64,000 bases of DNA from Plicaturopsis crispa FD-325 SS-3 (GCA_000827205.1 KN832554.1:4031409-4095408), one strand, 5' to 3'. Shown: positions 10,389 to 23,250, numbered from the stretch's first letter. The notes: a model not told the origin generated them from the sequence alone. Translations and numbers: made by a program.

Positions 10389-12531
10389 ATGACAAGCCTC
10401 ATCTCCCGTTGTGAGTATTGCCTCACGCTAACAGCTCGTCATGTTGCTCACTTTTAACAACTTTGAGCAGCTCACGGGCCTCCCTTGGTCGGCATATTCA
10501 TGAGTTTGATTCTTTACGGGGCGATGATAACGCAGGTGTGTACGACAACACCGCTATCTGGCGTTTACAGCAATGCTGATAGTCGTCGAAAATAGTGCGT
10601 GTTCTACTGGCAAAATTATCGCCGCGACCCGGCTTGGATACGGATCTATGTAAGTACGCATATCTTGGGACCATACGAATACTCGAGTCGATCGTGATTA
10701 TGTCTCCCAGGTTTGTTTCTTGCTATTCGTCGATACTCTCAGGTCCGTACCAGTACTGCGCTTATCTCACATGATAGATCTTGACTCTATACATTTGATG
10801 TAGCACGGTGCTTGCGGTGACCTGGATTTACGGTCTTCTAATCAACGACTTCGGTAAGACCTACCTACGTACTTCATTGTTTTCCCATTAATATTCTAAT
10901 TTTCGTTGCAAGGCGACCTCTCAAAGTTTACCAAATCATCTTGGCGTGAGTCGTGCGCGAACCTTGTCTGCGCAGCTGATTGATCGAGTCTCTACATTTG
11001 ACTCCAGTACTAGCATCTGGTGAGTACACGCACCCTCCCAACCGCTGCCTTGCCTTGCCCCGCTCAAAGTCCCCCATCATCGTCACACAGATCCCGCCCT
11101 TGCCGTAAGTCCCATCGCCCACCGTCCACACCCACTCCACCACGCAAACGCACCTAAGTATATCTCCCCCAGGGCCTCACCGGGACATTCTGCCAGCTCT
11201 TCTACGCCTACCGTGCCAAATACCTCACGAACAGGGTATGGGTCGGGATCGCTATCGCAGTTCTTTCCATCATCTGTGGATGTACGTCCATTCCCTTCCC
11301 TCTACGCCTCTCCGCCTCTCCGCCTCTTCGCCTCAACCGACTTACCTACGTACCTAAGTATGTGCAATCGGCGTGGGCATCGCCGTAGGTGAGCCCCATC
11401 CGCTCTACGTATGTCACAGCCCCCCGCAGCTCACGGATTTGATTGCAAGGCATTGTCGCCGAGATGTCCCGATTCCGCGATTTCGACGCCATAGGGTCCG
11501 TGTGGCTCGTGCTCACGAGCGTCGTGGATATCGTCATAACGGGTATCGTGTCGTACAACCTCGTGTGTCCTCCCCCTCTCCTCCCTTCCCCCCTTCCTCT
11601 CTTCCCCTCTCTTCGCCCTCTCCCCCTTCCTCGTTGTCCTTTATGCTTGTACTAATAGTAGGCTATACGGGCAGCGGAGAAGTCGGTCAGACTTCAAGCG
11701 CACGAAAGACGTGCTGAGTAGGATCGTGCTCGGTGGGTATACGTATCCTTCCTTCCCCGTCCCCGTCCTCCATTGTTCATTCGTCTCCACTTAAGTGACG
11801 GTATCGACCTGCGCGATGACCTCCGCATGCGCACTCACCGAGCTCGCGTTCTTCCTCTGGATGGTCCGTCCGTTCTCACCACCCACATAATAGGGACTTG
11901 CCTCGCGCTGACGAGGTTTTACTTACTTACTTATCTTGATCTTCCGGATTGAACAGCCTGGCACGGGGTTCCACATCGCGTTCAGCTTCGTCATCGTACG
12001 TCCCCCCCATCCCACCCTTGGATTGATTTTTGGCGCATTGATGTTTTGACTGGCGCGGATCGATGTTATGACTGTCCCCCCAACGTGATATTGCTTGATA
12101 TGGCAGCCAAAACTCTACTGCAACTCCGTACTCTCGAGTCTGAACGCGCGGGAGATCAACGGGGCGCTGAACCCGGGCGAGCTGCCGAGCATCGACGATA
12201 ATTATGTCGGTGGCCAGGGGGTACGTCCTCGGCATTCCTCACTCACTCACTTCTCGCTTGTATGCTGAAGACCACACCCACTAGGAGAGCATGCAATTCA
12301 CACCGCCGCCGTATCATACTAATACTGGCGATGTACGTACCAGCCGCGTTTTGACTTCGCGCGTGTACTCATTGCGTACACGTATAGATTGTGATCCACG
12401 TCTCCGAGGAGACGCATACGTCGTCGAGTGAGACGCACACGCACACGTCGAGTGAGACGCACGCTCACACGTCGAGAGAAGTTAGCAGGAAGGACGCGGA
12501 CGCCGAGTGGGAGGACGGTAGACGGTGTTGA
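10389..12531 (+). CDS. DUF6534 multi-pass membrane protein, copy 1
   Basis: The function of this basidiomycete-expanded family is unknown; it resides in a membrane. Seventeen exons join without a frame error to 334 residues. The exons run 10389-10410, 10471-10535, 10596-10649, 10711-10742, 10804-10853, 10913-10945, 11008-11019, 11091-11104, 11173-11281, 11359-11388, 11450-11562, 11675-11732, 11796-11863, 11957-11995, 12107-12220, 12285-12332 and 12388-12531. Family features are visible in order: GPPLVGIFMSLILYGAMITQ near the N-terminus, a DPALAGLTGTFCQLFYAYR segment, a hydrophobic LCAIGVGIAV helix, WLVLTSVVDIVITGIVSYNL, RRSRSDFKRTKDVLSRIVL, and a PKLYCNSVLSSLNAR block before a hydrophilic His/Thr/Ser-rich tail. 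Exons 7 and 8 are only 12 and 14 nt. The exon structure is matched exon for exon by copy 2 downstream, so the two arose by tandem duplication. Confidence 0.9.
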
Positions 12532-12840
12532 AGGCGTGTAGTGAGTTTTATCTCAAGTTTGGGATGTTGGGGGCTTTTTTTTTCCTTTTGGTGTATTGTA
12601 TTATCAATCTATTCGCCCTCACTCCTCGACACATCCCTAAATTCTACATTCCGCGAGCCGGACTCGTCCTCCTCTATTGCGTCATACTCGAAGGCTGACA
12701 GACAACATCCCTGCCCCCGCCCGGCTGGACGTCTCGTATGTATGTCCGGTCCCGACCCAACTCTATGTACATCCACTGACTGACTTGTATATACCTTAGG
12801 CGAATATTGGGCGAATACGTGATTTTTCGGAGGTGGCCTG
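12520..12840 (+). repeat. 3' flank of DUF6534 copy 1 (first unit of a direct repeat)
   Basis: This segment starts at the stop codon region of copy 1 and is repeated imperfectly at 12886-13240. Shared landmarks, in the same order, include GCGTGTAGTGAG, GTATTGTATTATCAATCTAT, a TTGCGTCATACTCGAAGG block and a final GACTCGCCTCGA.CACTTC. It is probably 3' untranslated and downstream sequence. Confidence 0.75.
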
Positions 12841-12885
12841 ACTCGCCTCGATCACTTCTTCGGTCTCGGAGGACCTCGTGTGGAT

Positions 12886-13240
12886 AGCATTGAAGCCGTG
12901 TAGTGAGTCTTATCTTCGCCTGTACTCATTTTGGATGTTGAGGTCTTTTTGCCTTTTACTGTATTATTGTATTATCAATCTATCCGCCCTCACTCCACGA
13001 CACCCAGGCTTGACCAAGCGATGCAGGTTTACATTCCGCGAGTCCGGGAACAGCGCCTCCTCGCAAAGGTCCTATTGCGTCATACTCGAAGGCTGACAGA
13101 CAACACTCCTGCCACCCGGCTACACCCCTCGTACGTTCGGTCCCGACCCATCCCTACATCCACTGACTTGTACAGATCTCAGCTGAATACGTGGTTTTCG
13201 GAGGTGGGCTGACTCGCCTCGAGCACTTCTTCGGTATCAG
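12886..13240 (+). repeat. Second unit of the DUF6534 3'-flank repeat, remnant of a further gene copy
   Basis: This segment repeats 12520-12840 with substitutions and small indels but has no gene body in front of it. The sequence after the stop codon of copy 2 (from 15885) starts with a related GGTAGTGAGT...TGTACTCA run. The simplest reading is a deleted third tandem copy or an unequal crossover product. Confidence 0.65.
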
Positions 13241-13875
13241 ATAATAAGACGAGCTATCAAAGGTGCCGCGTGTTTTCTCGGCTGGGCACGGCTGCCCTAT
13301 ATCAGGACCAGTTCAATAAGCAGGGCCTCCCCCCACTCAAAAGTTCGGGCCTGCGGCATCGGAGGTCAAGATTCCAACGTGGACTTCTCGAAGCCAAGTA
13401 CACCATAGGGTTTGGCAGACCCGGGCCCGCTGGACCTGGAATAGACATCAGGCATGACAGTGGCATGACCCGCCTGGCTTTGTCCAAGGTGTCCCCCTGG
13501 ACTGCACGAGTCTGTGAGGGGAATGTTATTCTGATTTCTGCTGCTCGAAGTTTGCCAAACTGACCCAGAGTTCCAGGAACATTTCTTTCTCCCCCGTGGC
13601 CTGACTGGAATAGAACCCGCCCGGAGTCTGCCGCACGCATGGGAACGCGAAGGCTTGCATGGCCTTTGCAACCCTCTGAAGCGATGCTGTGATGAGCAAG
13701 TAACGAGACTCAGAGTCAAAAGAGAGCATCTCCCGCGCGTGCAGAACTTTACATATCGCTGACTCGGGGACTCGGCTCTATCAGCGGGGCGATGTCAGCT
13801 TGTGGGCGTTACGGGGGACTTATAAATGGCTCGATATGGCTTTGCGGCAAATACGCAAAGACGTCCGATGCGAAT
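13241..13875. other. Spacer between DUF6534 copies
   Basis: About 630 bp. Its last 120 bp (from about 13751) resemble the promoter side of copy 1 from about 10075, including ACAT(A/G)TCGCT(A/G)ACTC. Between 13250 and 13740 I see no similarity to the rest of the array and no supportable gene; open frames on the minus strand here are not convincing. Confidence 0.4.
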
Positions 13876-13989
13876 GAACGCCGAGGCGTCACGCACTACT
13901 TAAGATTGGCATGGGGGAGTTTCGACGATGCCTCGCTCCCCTGCCCTCTCGTGCACACGAATCACGCCCCCTGCGGTGTCCGATACACG

Positions 13990-15887
13990 ATGGGAAGTCC
14001 CATTGCCCTCTGTAAGTCGTTCACTGGGCTTGAAGCTGTTGTTATCTCTTACACCGGGGAATTCATAGCTCATGGGCCTCCATTCGCTGGGATATTCGTG
14101 AGCCTGATTCTTTACGGGGCGATGATCACACAGGTGCCCACGAGTTCGTTAACAATATTGTGGATTACACTGTACTGATAACTATCGAGCAGTGCGCATT
14201 CTACTGGAAGAATTATCGCTTCGACCCGGCCTGGATACGAACCTATGTACGCCGATCTTACTATCATATGTGGTTCCGCAACAGGTGTATGAAGCATATG
14301 CGCAGGTTTGCTTCTTGCTGTTCGTTGATACTCTCAGGTGTGTACACAAGTGTTGCGTTTGTATCACGGGACATATGTTGACACTTTACGTTTCATGCAG
14401 CACGGTGTTGGCGTTGACTTGGATATATGGTCTCCTAATCAATAGTTTCGGTGAGAGCTCCGTGCTTCAGCTTCCCTGTACAGGCTAACGTCGCGTGTTC
14501 AGGCGATCTCTCGAAGTTCACTGTGTCATCTTGGCGTAAGTCGTAGATGAACCTCGTTTGCGGAGTTGACTGATGATGTAGCTGACCTTTTCGCGCTCAG
14601 TACTAGCATCTGGTGGGTACAATCAACCATTCGAATCACCACTGAGCTGATTCCAGATCTCACTCGTCGCATAGATCCAGCTCTCGGTGTGAGTAGCCTC
14701 GTTGACACCTACGCTCACCGGTACCCATCTACCCTTAGGGTCTCAACGGGACGTTCTGCCAACTCTTCTATGCCCATCGCGTCAGACACCTCACTGATAG
14801 GGCATGGGTGGGAGCTGGCATTGCAGTCCTCTCTATCGCCTGTGGATGTACGCCATTTTTTTCCAACCCGAGCCACTGTTCACCTCCGTGTACTTCCAGT
14901 GTGCGCCATCGGTGTTGGCATCGCCGTAGGTAGGCCACATCCGCTTTTTATCAGAGCCCCGCGCGTCGCTCACGACAGTCTAGTCAAGGTCGCTGAGATG
15001 TCTCGATTTCACGAGTTCGACGGCATTGGGTCCGCATGGCTCATCCTCACATGTGTCGTGGACATCATCATAACGGCTATAGTGTCTTGGAATCTAGTAG
15101 GCTCTCTTGGTGGTCCACCTCATTGCTGTCTCTTACTAAAAAATATCTCGTCAGCGTCAAAGTCGGTCAGACTTCCAACGCACGAAAGACGTCCTGAGCA
15201 GGATCGTTCTTAGTGAGATGGTTTTCGTGAATACTTCGTGTCACTCCCTTTCACTAACTATATTCTAAGTGACATTATCGACCTGCGCTTTGACTACGGC
15301 CTGCGCATTGACTGAACTAATATTTTTCCTGACTATGGTCTGTTCATTCAGTGTACATGCATCGCCAGTGGCTCACTCATTTTTTTTCCTCGATAGCCTG
15401 ACACGGGCTTGTACATCACATTCAGTTTCATAATAGTACGTCCATCCCCGCGTGGTATACGGCTCCGCATGCAGCTAATGCGAGCCTGCAGCCAAAACTT
15501 TACTGTAACTCCGTTCTCTCAAGTCTGAACGCGAGGAAAATACACAGGGTCATGATGAATTCGGATAGTCTGCCATCGGTCACCGACGACTATCTAGAGT
15601 TCAACAGTACCCAAAGGGTACGATACATGTCCCATCCATTGGTCTTTCTTGAATACTCAACGCCTTTTAGGACACTGTACGATCATTCACGCCCTCTCAG
15701 TATAAAAGCTCTCCCGATGTGAGTCGGCTTTCAATGAGTGTTCTAATAGGTCGTCATTGACCGCGTGCTTATAATTTATGTGCAGCGTGTCATTCAACTA
15801 TCCGAGGAGATCCAAGAACCGAGTGCCGTTTGCAAGAAGGGCCCTGAATTGGATGGCAGATCTAGTGTGAATATAGCGCCAGGGTAG
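13990..15887 (+). CDS. DUF6534 multi-pass membrane protein, copy 2
   Basis: Tandem paralogue of the upstream gene, 324 residues, function unknown. The exons are 13990-14011, 14069-14133, 14193-14246, 14306-14337, 14401-14450, 14503-14535, 14601-14612, 14675-14688, 14739-14847, 14900-14929, 14984-15096, 15155-15212, 15270-15337, 15397-15435, 15492-15617, 15671-15718 and 15786-15887. Fifteen of seventeen exons have exactly the length of their copy 1 counterparts, including the 12-nt and 14-nt ones. Conserved pieces are GPPFAGIFVSLILYGAMITQ, FCQLFYAHR, FHEFDGIGSAWLILTCVVDI, SRSDFQRTKDVLSRIVL and PKLYCNSVLSSLNAR. The C-terminal tail differs from copy 1 and lacks its His/Thr repeats, so divergence is concentrated in the cytosolic end. 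The frame is open throughout, so both copies appear functional. Confidence 0.9.
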
Positions 15888-16436
15888 TGAGTTTCCTTTG
15901 TACTCAGTTTGATGTCGATTTGAGGAGCTCTTGTCTGGGAGGCCTCTTACTGTACTTACACTCTATCCACCCTCTTCGCGCGTGTTTATTGAAATTTCTG
16001 TAGCGTCACTCGACAAGGAGAGACTGTCCTGCAGCGGACCGAGGTGAGTCGCGTATAAACATCAATTTTTGCGCATCAAAATTTTTAAAAGCTCGTCGGC
16101 ATCGAGCTGATCCAACTCTAAGGTATGCACATTTTGTTTGCGGCACCTTATAGCGCTGACCACCATCTTTGCGATAGCGAAAGTTCTGCATATGCAAGGC
16201 CTCCAGTACAACAACTTTTCGTGGAGTCGAAAGGTGGGGACACGGCATTTCTGGAAGCTATCTGTGGTCTTATCATGATGAGAAGTGCGTCTGGTGACTG
16301 GTTTCATGCATATCCAAGGTCAGACACAACTCGCTAGCGAGGCAGAAAGCGTCAAAGAACTAGGTGAAGTGGGATGGCCGCGATGTAAACCACTGATGAT
16401 GTGGTTCGTGCTGCTAGTCTCAGAACATTAAGATTA
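15888..16436. other. Gene-free stretch after DUF6534 copy 2
   Basis: About 550 bp. The first 80 bp resemble the 3' flank of the DUF6534 genes. The rest holds only short open frames on both strands; none has a recognisable product. Confidence 0.4.
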
Positions 16437-17321
16437 CCGGGGATATTTCGGAAAGTTTCCGAAACTCGAAAAATCCCTCCAGGCCGATTCTGGTCAATTC
16501 ATCTGGACGTATTTTTCTTGAAAGTTCCCTTCAGCCAAATCGTGCAGTAAATCCCTGGAGGACCAATGATCCACGCCTTTTCTTGATAAAAACCATTGAG
16601 TGGTTTCAGGTGCATTTTGCCTTGAGGGAAAATGAAGGTTATCCAGCTTGATCTAAAACATCTCATTAATGTCTTAAGCCACATTTATGCAAAAATGCCT
16701 TCATAGATTTTGACCTTTATTGAGATTCAGCTAGATATGTATCAATTTCCATGGAGTGATTTCGCACACAATATTCGTGGACCGGTTTTGGCCCCGAATT
16801 GGGTTCAAGACTTACACATATGTCGGGAAGAAATTACAGATTATAATGATTTCGAAAACGTCCACTTCATTCGACACTGTAGTCTAGCGGCTCAGCGCAT
16901 AGCGGATTCGGTATGGTCCCTCGTAGGCGCTCGTTCGAACCGCCCTCGCTCGTATGCTTATAGTTTTACGGCCCCTCGCTATGGACTAATCGACGCAAAT
17001 ATCTGTTAAGGCTGAATATCACCCAATGGTGTCCACGCTTATTAGCTCAGAAATCACTTAAGGTAATATTTCCTTACAGATAAGTACTTCCAGAGTAATC
17101 CACCCCGGGAACATTCAAGAACATTTAATATTAATTCTCCTCAAGGGAAAGAGCTAAGCATATCCCTCGAGGCATTATCAAGCTAAAACACCTGAAGGAA
17201 TTACTTACATGGATTGCACCCACTCACGGTCTGCGTAAGGTGCAAGAGCCCAGACAGTTATTTATTAAAATATGCCTGGAGGGATTTTTCGAGTTTCGGA
17301 AAGTTTCCGAAATATCCCCAG
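16437..17321. mobile_element. Non-autonomous TIR element with TA flanks, 885 bp
   Basis: Inverted repeats of 48 bp with two mismatches bound the element. The left end begins CCGGGGATATTTCGG and the right end finishes CCGAAATATCCCCAG. Each terminal repeat contains a small palindrome, TTCGGAAA.TTTCCGAA. The dinucleotide TA flanks both sides (16435-16436 and 17322-17323), as expected for a Tc1/mariner-like insertion. The inside is AT-richer than the surroundings, repeats short CCCTGGAGG-type motifs and has no transposase frame. A tRNA-like promoter lies inside (16880-16941). Confidence 0.8.
16880..16941 (+). promoter_or_regulatory. tRNA-like Pol III A box and B box
   Basis: TAGTCTAGCGG at 16880-16890 fits the A-box consensus TRGYNNARNNG. 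GTTCGAACC at 16933-16941 fits the B-box consensus GWTCRANNC. Their starts are 53 bp apart, within the usual range for type 2 Pol III promoters. I cannot fold a complete cloverleaf with a paired acceptor stem, so a tRNA-derived SINE head or tRNA relic inside the TIR element is more likely than a working tRNA gene. Confidence 0.45.
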
Positions 17322-17323
17322 TA

Positions 17324-17685
17324 GTCTCATCGGTCTCCCTAGTCTAGATCGAAATCTTGACTCACGGGGAAGGACCACAGCAACTCTTTCGTTGTTGTGT
17401 CATTGGTTTAGATCCCTTGTCTAAAGTTGACGGGCTGTACTGGCAAGCATTTATGCTGGTCCTGTAGCCATACCATTGCTGAATCTTGCCTCTAGAGTGG
17501 AGACATGCTAGGTCGTTCCGTCTCATATTGTATTGCAATCCAGACCCAATAATATGCTGTTGGTCCCAGCTAAAATCTGCCTTTCACAGGTGGCTGCCTT
17601 TCCTCGCGTGTTAGCCTCCGCTAGAAATTCGCGACGTACACCGCAACATCTACATCATCGGCCTTGGAACCCGCCTCCATCTCGC
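17324..17685. promoter_or_regulatory. Upstream region of the single-pass membrane protein
   Basis: About 360 bp between the TIR element and the chosen start codon. An open frame extends upstream of 17686 in the same frame to 17533, but its sequence is low-complexity and Arg/Pro-rich and starts in a poor context. I therefore treat it as the 5' leader. Confidence 0.4.
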
Positions 17686-19058
17686 ATGGCTCCCGTCACC
17701 CCGCCCGACTTGTATGAAGGCCCAAACCCCCTCGTCTTCATTGTCATTGCTATTTCCTCTACTGTCATCCTCCTTCTCACAGGGTACAAGTATGCACCAT
17801 TGGTCTGCCGCACTATTCGCGTGCACCTTTGGAACAGGAAAAGGGCCCGCTCGAGATGTGTGGTCGACGCGCCGCCACCAGAAAACATCACAGTCGTGTC
17901 GACCGGCCCACAGGCAATCTCGCTTGACCTCGCTGAGATAGGCTACGGAACCACACCTTTCACCTTCGAGGAGGAGTTTAAGTCTGAATTCCTGTCGACT
18001 GACAAAGTGTGTACCCTGCCTGATGCTCTCGCACTACTCTCAATAATCTGTTCCAGGAGAAACCTCACTCGTCCGCTGAGCTTACTAGCTTGCAGACATC
18101 ACCTATCGAGGAGTCCACACCCCGTCCTCGCCCCATTTCTGAAGCAGATATACTCGACGCGAACATCGGACCATATGACAGGCTGATTTCCTCCATTGCC
18201 GCGGAGACCGCACCCTCATCGCCCTCATCACCTGAGCCAGTAGTCGAGGTCCCTGAGCCAGTAGTCGAGGTCCCTGAGCCAGTAGTCGAGGCCCCAGTGC
18301 CAGCAATCGAGCTCCCAGAGCTAGTGGTTGAGCTCTCAGAGCCTGCTCTCCCTCACTCCAAATCTCCTCACGCTCCCTCCGTCGGCTCCAGCCTCAAACA
18401 CGAGCTACCGCTTCCAAAACTCGTACTTCATGGTGACGACGACGACGATACTTCGATGTCGTACGCCCCGATGCCGCCGCCTATAGTTCGCAAGGGCAGC
18501 TGGGGTTACGACGAGGAGGCACCCCTTCAAATCGTGCGGCGCAAGATGGTCGACGTCGTGGGGACATACATCGTTAATGCGGCGGCGGACGACCCCTTAT
18601 GGCCTGTCCCATCGTCATCTGCTTCTGCTGCCGCCGCCGCCTGCATGGCGGAGGTGAATATGGGCCTGGGTCTATTTGTAGAGTCGACCGATTCCGACTC
18701 CTGCGGCGATCTGGAAGACGGATCATCCTCCACGGACACGATCGTTCCATCGAAGACCGCGGACGACGTCTCTGCACCTAAATCTATCTCCGAAGACGAT
18801 GCCTCCGCTATCAGCGCACCCGAACCTGCAGTAGGCGCCCTTTCCGAGTCCATCAATCATCAACCACTACGTGTCACTTTCGCAGAAAGAAAGCCCACCC
18901 TTCCGGAGACTGCAGACGAACTCAAATCGCTTGCTCCTGCGTCTGCAATCCCTCGCTGGAAAACGTTCGGCTCTCTGCGGAAGATCCCAGCAACCGACAA
19001 AGAAAATGCTCCCCAAGCAGCCACAAGACTGCCCAGGAAACGATCGTTCTTCCTTTGA
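17686..19058 (+). CDS. Single-pass membrane protein with repeat-rich acidic tail
   Basis: I do not recognise a family. Two exons (17686-18006, 18057-19058) with a 50-nt intron give 440 residues. A hydrophobic segment near residues 12-35 (PLVFIVIAISSTVILLLTG) is followed by basic residues (WNRKRARSRC), the pattern of a type III or signal-anchor membrane protein with a cytosolic C-terminus. Residues about 150-185 hold tandem repeats of EPVVEVP. The rest is disordered, rich in Ser, Asp, Glu and Pro, with a DDDDD run and a basic C-terminal end (RLPRKRSFFL). Start choice: the ATG at 17686 has a good context and directly precedes the membrane segment; an in-frame extension to 17533 exists. Convergent with the actin gene downstream. 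Confidence 0.75.
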
Positions 19059-19548
19059 TTCAAGACCTCGGGCATCTACTTCGCCTTCCAGTACTCAGTT
19101 ATTGCGCTTTCCTCGTTAAGTATAGGCTGTCGCTGCTTTCCTGTTATCTCATTTTATTTGTCGCTTTCGCATCGGGGCGCTATGTTCATCACTAGCCTGC
19201 TGGCTTTCGTCGTTGTTGTAGTCGATATCCTATACCCCCTGACCATATGCATGATACCCATTTTTTATAACACACGTAGTCAATCAAAGATTCATGCTGC
19301 TTAAAGGTTCAGATTTACCTTGATGGCAAACTTCAAGACAACACCGGTTGATAAATGTAGATCTTCACATTGCAAAGACTACGAGTCCGCCAGAGGGACA
19401 TGAGAAATACAAGACATCAATGTTGAGAAATCAAGAAGTGGTTGAACACTTCTCGCCACGGAGACGATATATGAAGAAATGAGAACACATAAGCAGACAA
19501 TAGAACTAGACGCTCGCAAGTGACTATCACGTCTAAGGGTATGCCTAC
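19059..19548. other. Convergent intergenic region
   Basis: 490 bp between the 3' ends of the membrane-protein gene and the first actin gene. Nothing recognisable beyond presumed 3' untranslated sequence. Confidence 0.4.
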
Positions 19549-21109
<1,561 letters not shown>

Positions 21110-21712
21110 TGCTGAAGAGGTATTTGTGTATGTTCTTGTGTTCTGCAGTGACGAGACATCCGGTGAGCCCTTTATACGATGTGCAAGTGGAGACCTCCGC
21201 AGCGCTATGCACTCGTAAATCAAGCATGGAGTAGTTCGTTGCGACGACTGCGTAGCCTGCGGGCGCGGTTGAGCCCGAAGACAGGTGCGGGGGCGCTCTC
21301 CGCTGTGTGATGTGCGGGTTTCATATGTGCGGCTGCGATATCTGCCGTCACGTCTTGGCAGGCATTACAAAGACTATACGGCCAAAGAAGTTAACCAAGG
21401 CCTGTATTTGCTGCGCGCCGGACACAAGACTGAGGCCAGCGCTAACCGTCCAGAGGAGTCAGCTGCGCCTCGTGGGAGACGATTACTACCTTCTTATTAT
21501 GGTCAAGCTACCCGTACTCTGCCGCAGTCCACGATCACGATTTGCACACGGACACATTGCCCGCGTGTACACAAGTGCGGGAGGCGCACGAACTTCTGTG
21601 TATTCTGGGTGTAGTCCTTTGTCTCACTAATAAGCAATGGTTACGGATAGCACATGGGTGGGCAATAGCAGAAGCGTTGGCACCCCACGCGAACAGTTGC
21701 GGGGTGTCTAGC
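21110..21712 (-). promoter_or_regulatory. Upstream region of actin A
   Basis: Between the start codon of actin A and the stop of actin B. A block at 21474-21505 (GACGATTACTACCTTCTT on the plus strand) is shared with 23743-23775 upstream of actin B, so the duplication probably carried promoter sequence along. No other element identified. Confidence 0.45.
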
Positions 21713-23250
21713 TCACAAGAACTCTGTGAGCCAAACAAGTGAGCTTCAACTAGACTAAGAGAAAGGGAACAACATACTGCGATGACAAATGCCCGACCCA
21801 GACTCGGCGTACTCCTGCTTCGTCGCCCACATATTTTGGAATGTGCTGAGCGACGCGAGGATTGACCCGCCGATCCAAACAGAGTACCTGCGCTCGGGTG
21901 GCGCGACGATCTTCACCTTTGCAGACGACTTCACGATCGCAGTGATCTCCCTTTGCATGCGGTCGGCCATGCCCGGAAACAGGGTGTTACCCCCGGCCAG
22001 AACAATGTGGGACAATAGGCTGCGCCGGATGTCGGGATCACACTTGGTGATCGAGCTGAACCTGGTCACGAAGCAAGGATGAGTGAGGGTAACTGGCGGC
22101 TGAAACCTGGTGGGCTCACGTCATCTCATGGACTCCGACGGCCTCGAGTCCAAGGAGGGACGGCTGGAAAAGCGCTTCTGGAGTACGGAATCTGCAAAGG
22201 ATATCGGCCATATGCTAATCATTCGCAGTGGTCATCCCTTACCGCTCCTCCCCAAGGGTGATAACCTGGCCGTCGGGAAGTTCGTAGTTTCTCTCGATAG
22301 CCGAGCTCTGCGCTACAGTCTGCATTTCCTGGTCAAAGTCGAGTGCAACATAGCTAAGTTTCTCTTTCATGTCCCTCACGATCTCTTGATCAGCAATGGT
22401 GATACGCCCAGCCAGATTCTTGACCAAGTACTGTGTCAGATCGCGCCCGGCAACGTCGAGGCGCATGATGGCATGCGGGAGCGAGAAGCCCTCGTAGATT
22501 GGTACGGCGTGCGTGACGCCGTCGCCGGAGTCGAAGACGGTTCCCGTGCTGCGTCCGGACGTGTACATCGCGAGCGCGGCCTGTATAACAATGTAGAGCG
22601 CCGGCGCATTGAACGTCTCGAACATGATCTGCGTCATCTTCTCCTTGTTGGCCTTCGGGGTGAGGGGTGCTTCGGTGAGAAGAATGGGGTGCTCCTCTTG
22701 CGCGAATTGTAGCTCACTGAACGTGTGGTGCCATATTCTCTCCATGTCGTCCCAGTTAGTGACAATACCGCGCTCTATGGGGTACTTTAGGGCGAAGATG
22801 TCGCGCTTAAACTCAGCCTTGTCACTGCGACCGACCGTGTTGGTAGGTAGTCAATGCTTCGAGGGAGGCGGTGAGACGTACCCCACATGTGAGTCCTTTT
22901 GACCCATACACGGATGACCAATATTCGACCTGGACTTTGCTATCGGATTTGAGGCGGTGTTGAAAACGTATGAAACTTACGGAAAAAATGCACGGGGTCC
23001 ATCGTCACCTACGTCAGAGAATCGTGAACATTCTTACAACGCAAATACGTTTGAGAATCTACCAGCAACTGCAGACAGAGCATCAGTACAGCATCAAGTT
23101 TCTAAAGAGTACAGGACGCATCACTTACATCCAACTTTGCACGTGCCAGAACCATTGTCAACAACCTGGGCAAATGGCAAAACTCCGAGTCAGTCTAAAC
23201 TTTGTAGCGAGAAGCTTCGAACATACGAGAGCTGCTAATTCGTCGCCCAT
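21713..23250 (-). CDS. Actin-like paralogue B lacking most of the DNase-loop
   Basis: Nine exons (23250-23227, 23165-23129, 23068-23063, 23008-22981, 22929-22882, 22824-22243, 22191-22120, 22061-21778, 21723-21713) give 363 residues, with the same intron positions and the same 6-nt exon 3 as paralogue A. The frame is open throughout. Exon 5 is 21 nt shorter than in A: canonical residues 39-46 are replaced by one Cys (GHPCMGQKD), removing most of the DNase-loop of subdomain 2. A further net loss of five residues falls in exon 6 (TFSEL and [11 protein letters not shown]). His73, normally methylated, is Arg (YPIERGIV). The nucleotide-binding loops DNGSG and FDSGDGVTH and Gln137 remain. Since the DNase-loop makes longitudinal filament contacts, normal polymerisation is doubtful. 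It may be an actin-related protein in the making, a monomer-type regulator, or a gene starting to decay. Confidence 0.9.

Noticed and set aside
13302-13719. Overlapping minus-strand frames between the DUF6534 copies
   Set aside because: Three frames are open at once and none resembles a protein; typical of GC-rich noncoding DNA.
16870-16960. A complete tRNA gene
   Set aside because: A and B boxes are present, but no paired acceptor stem or clear anticodon arm could be built.
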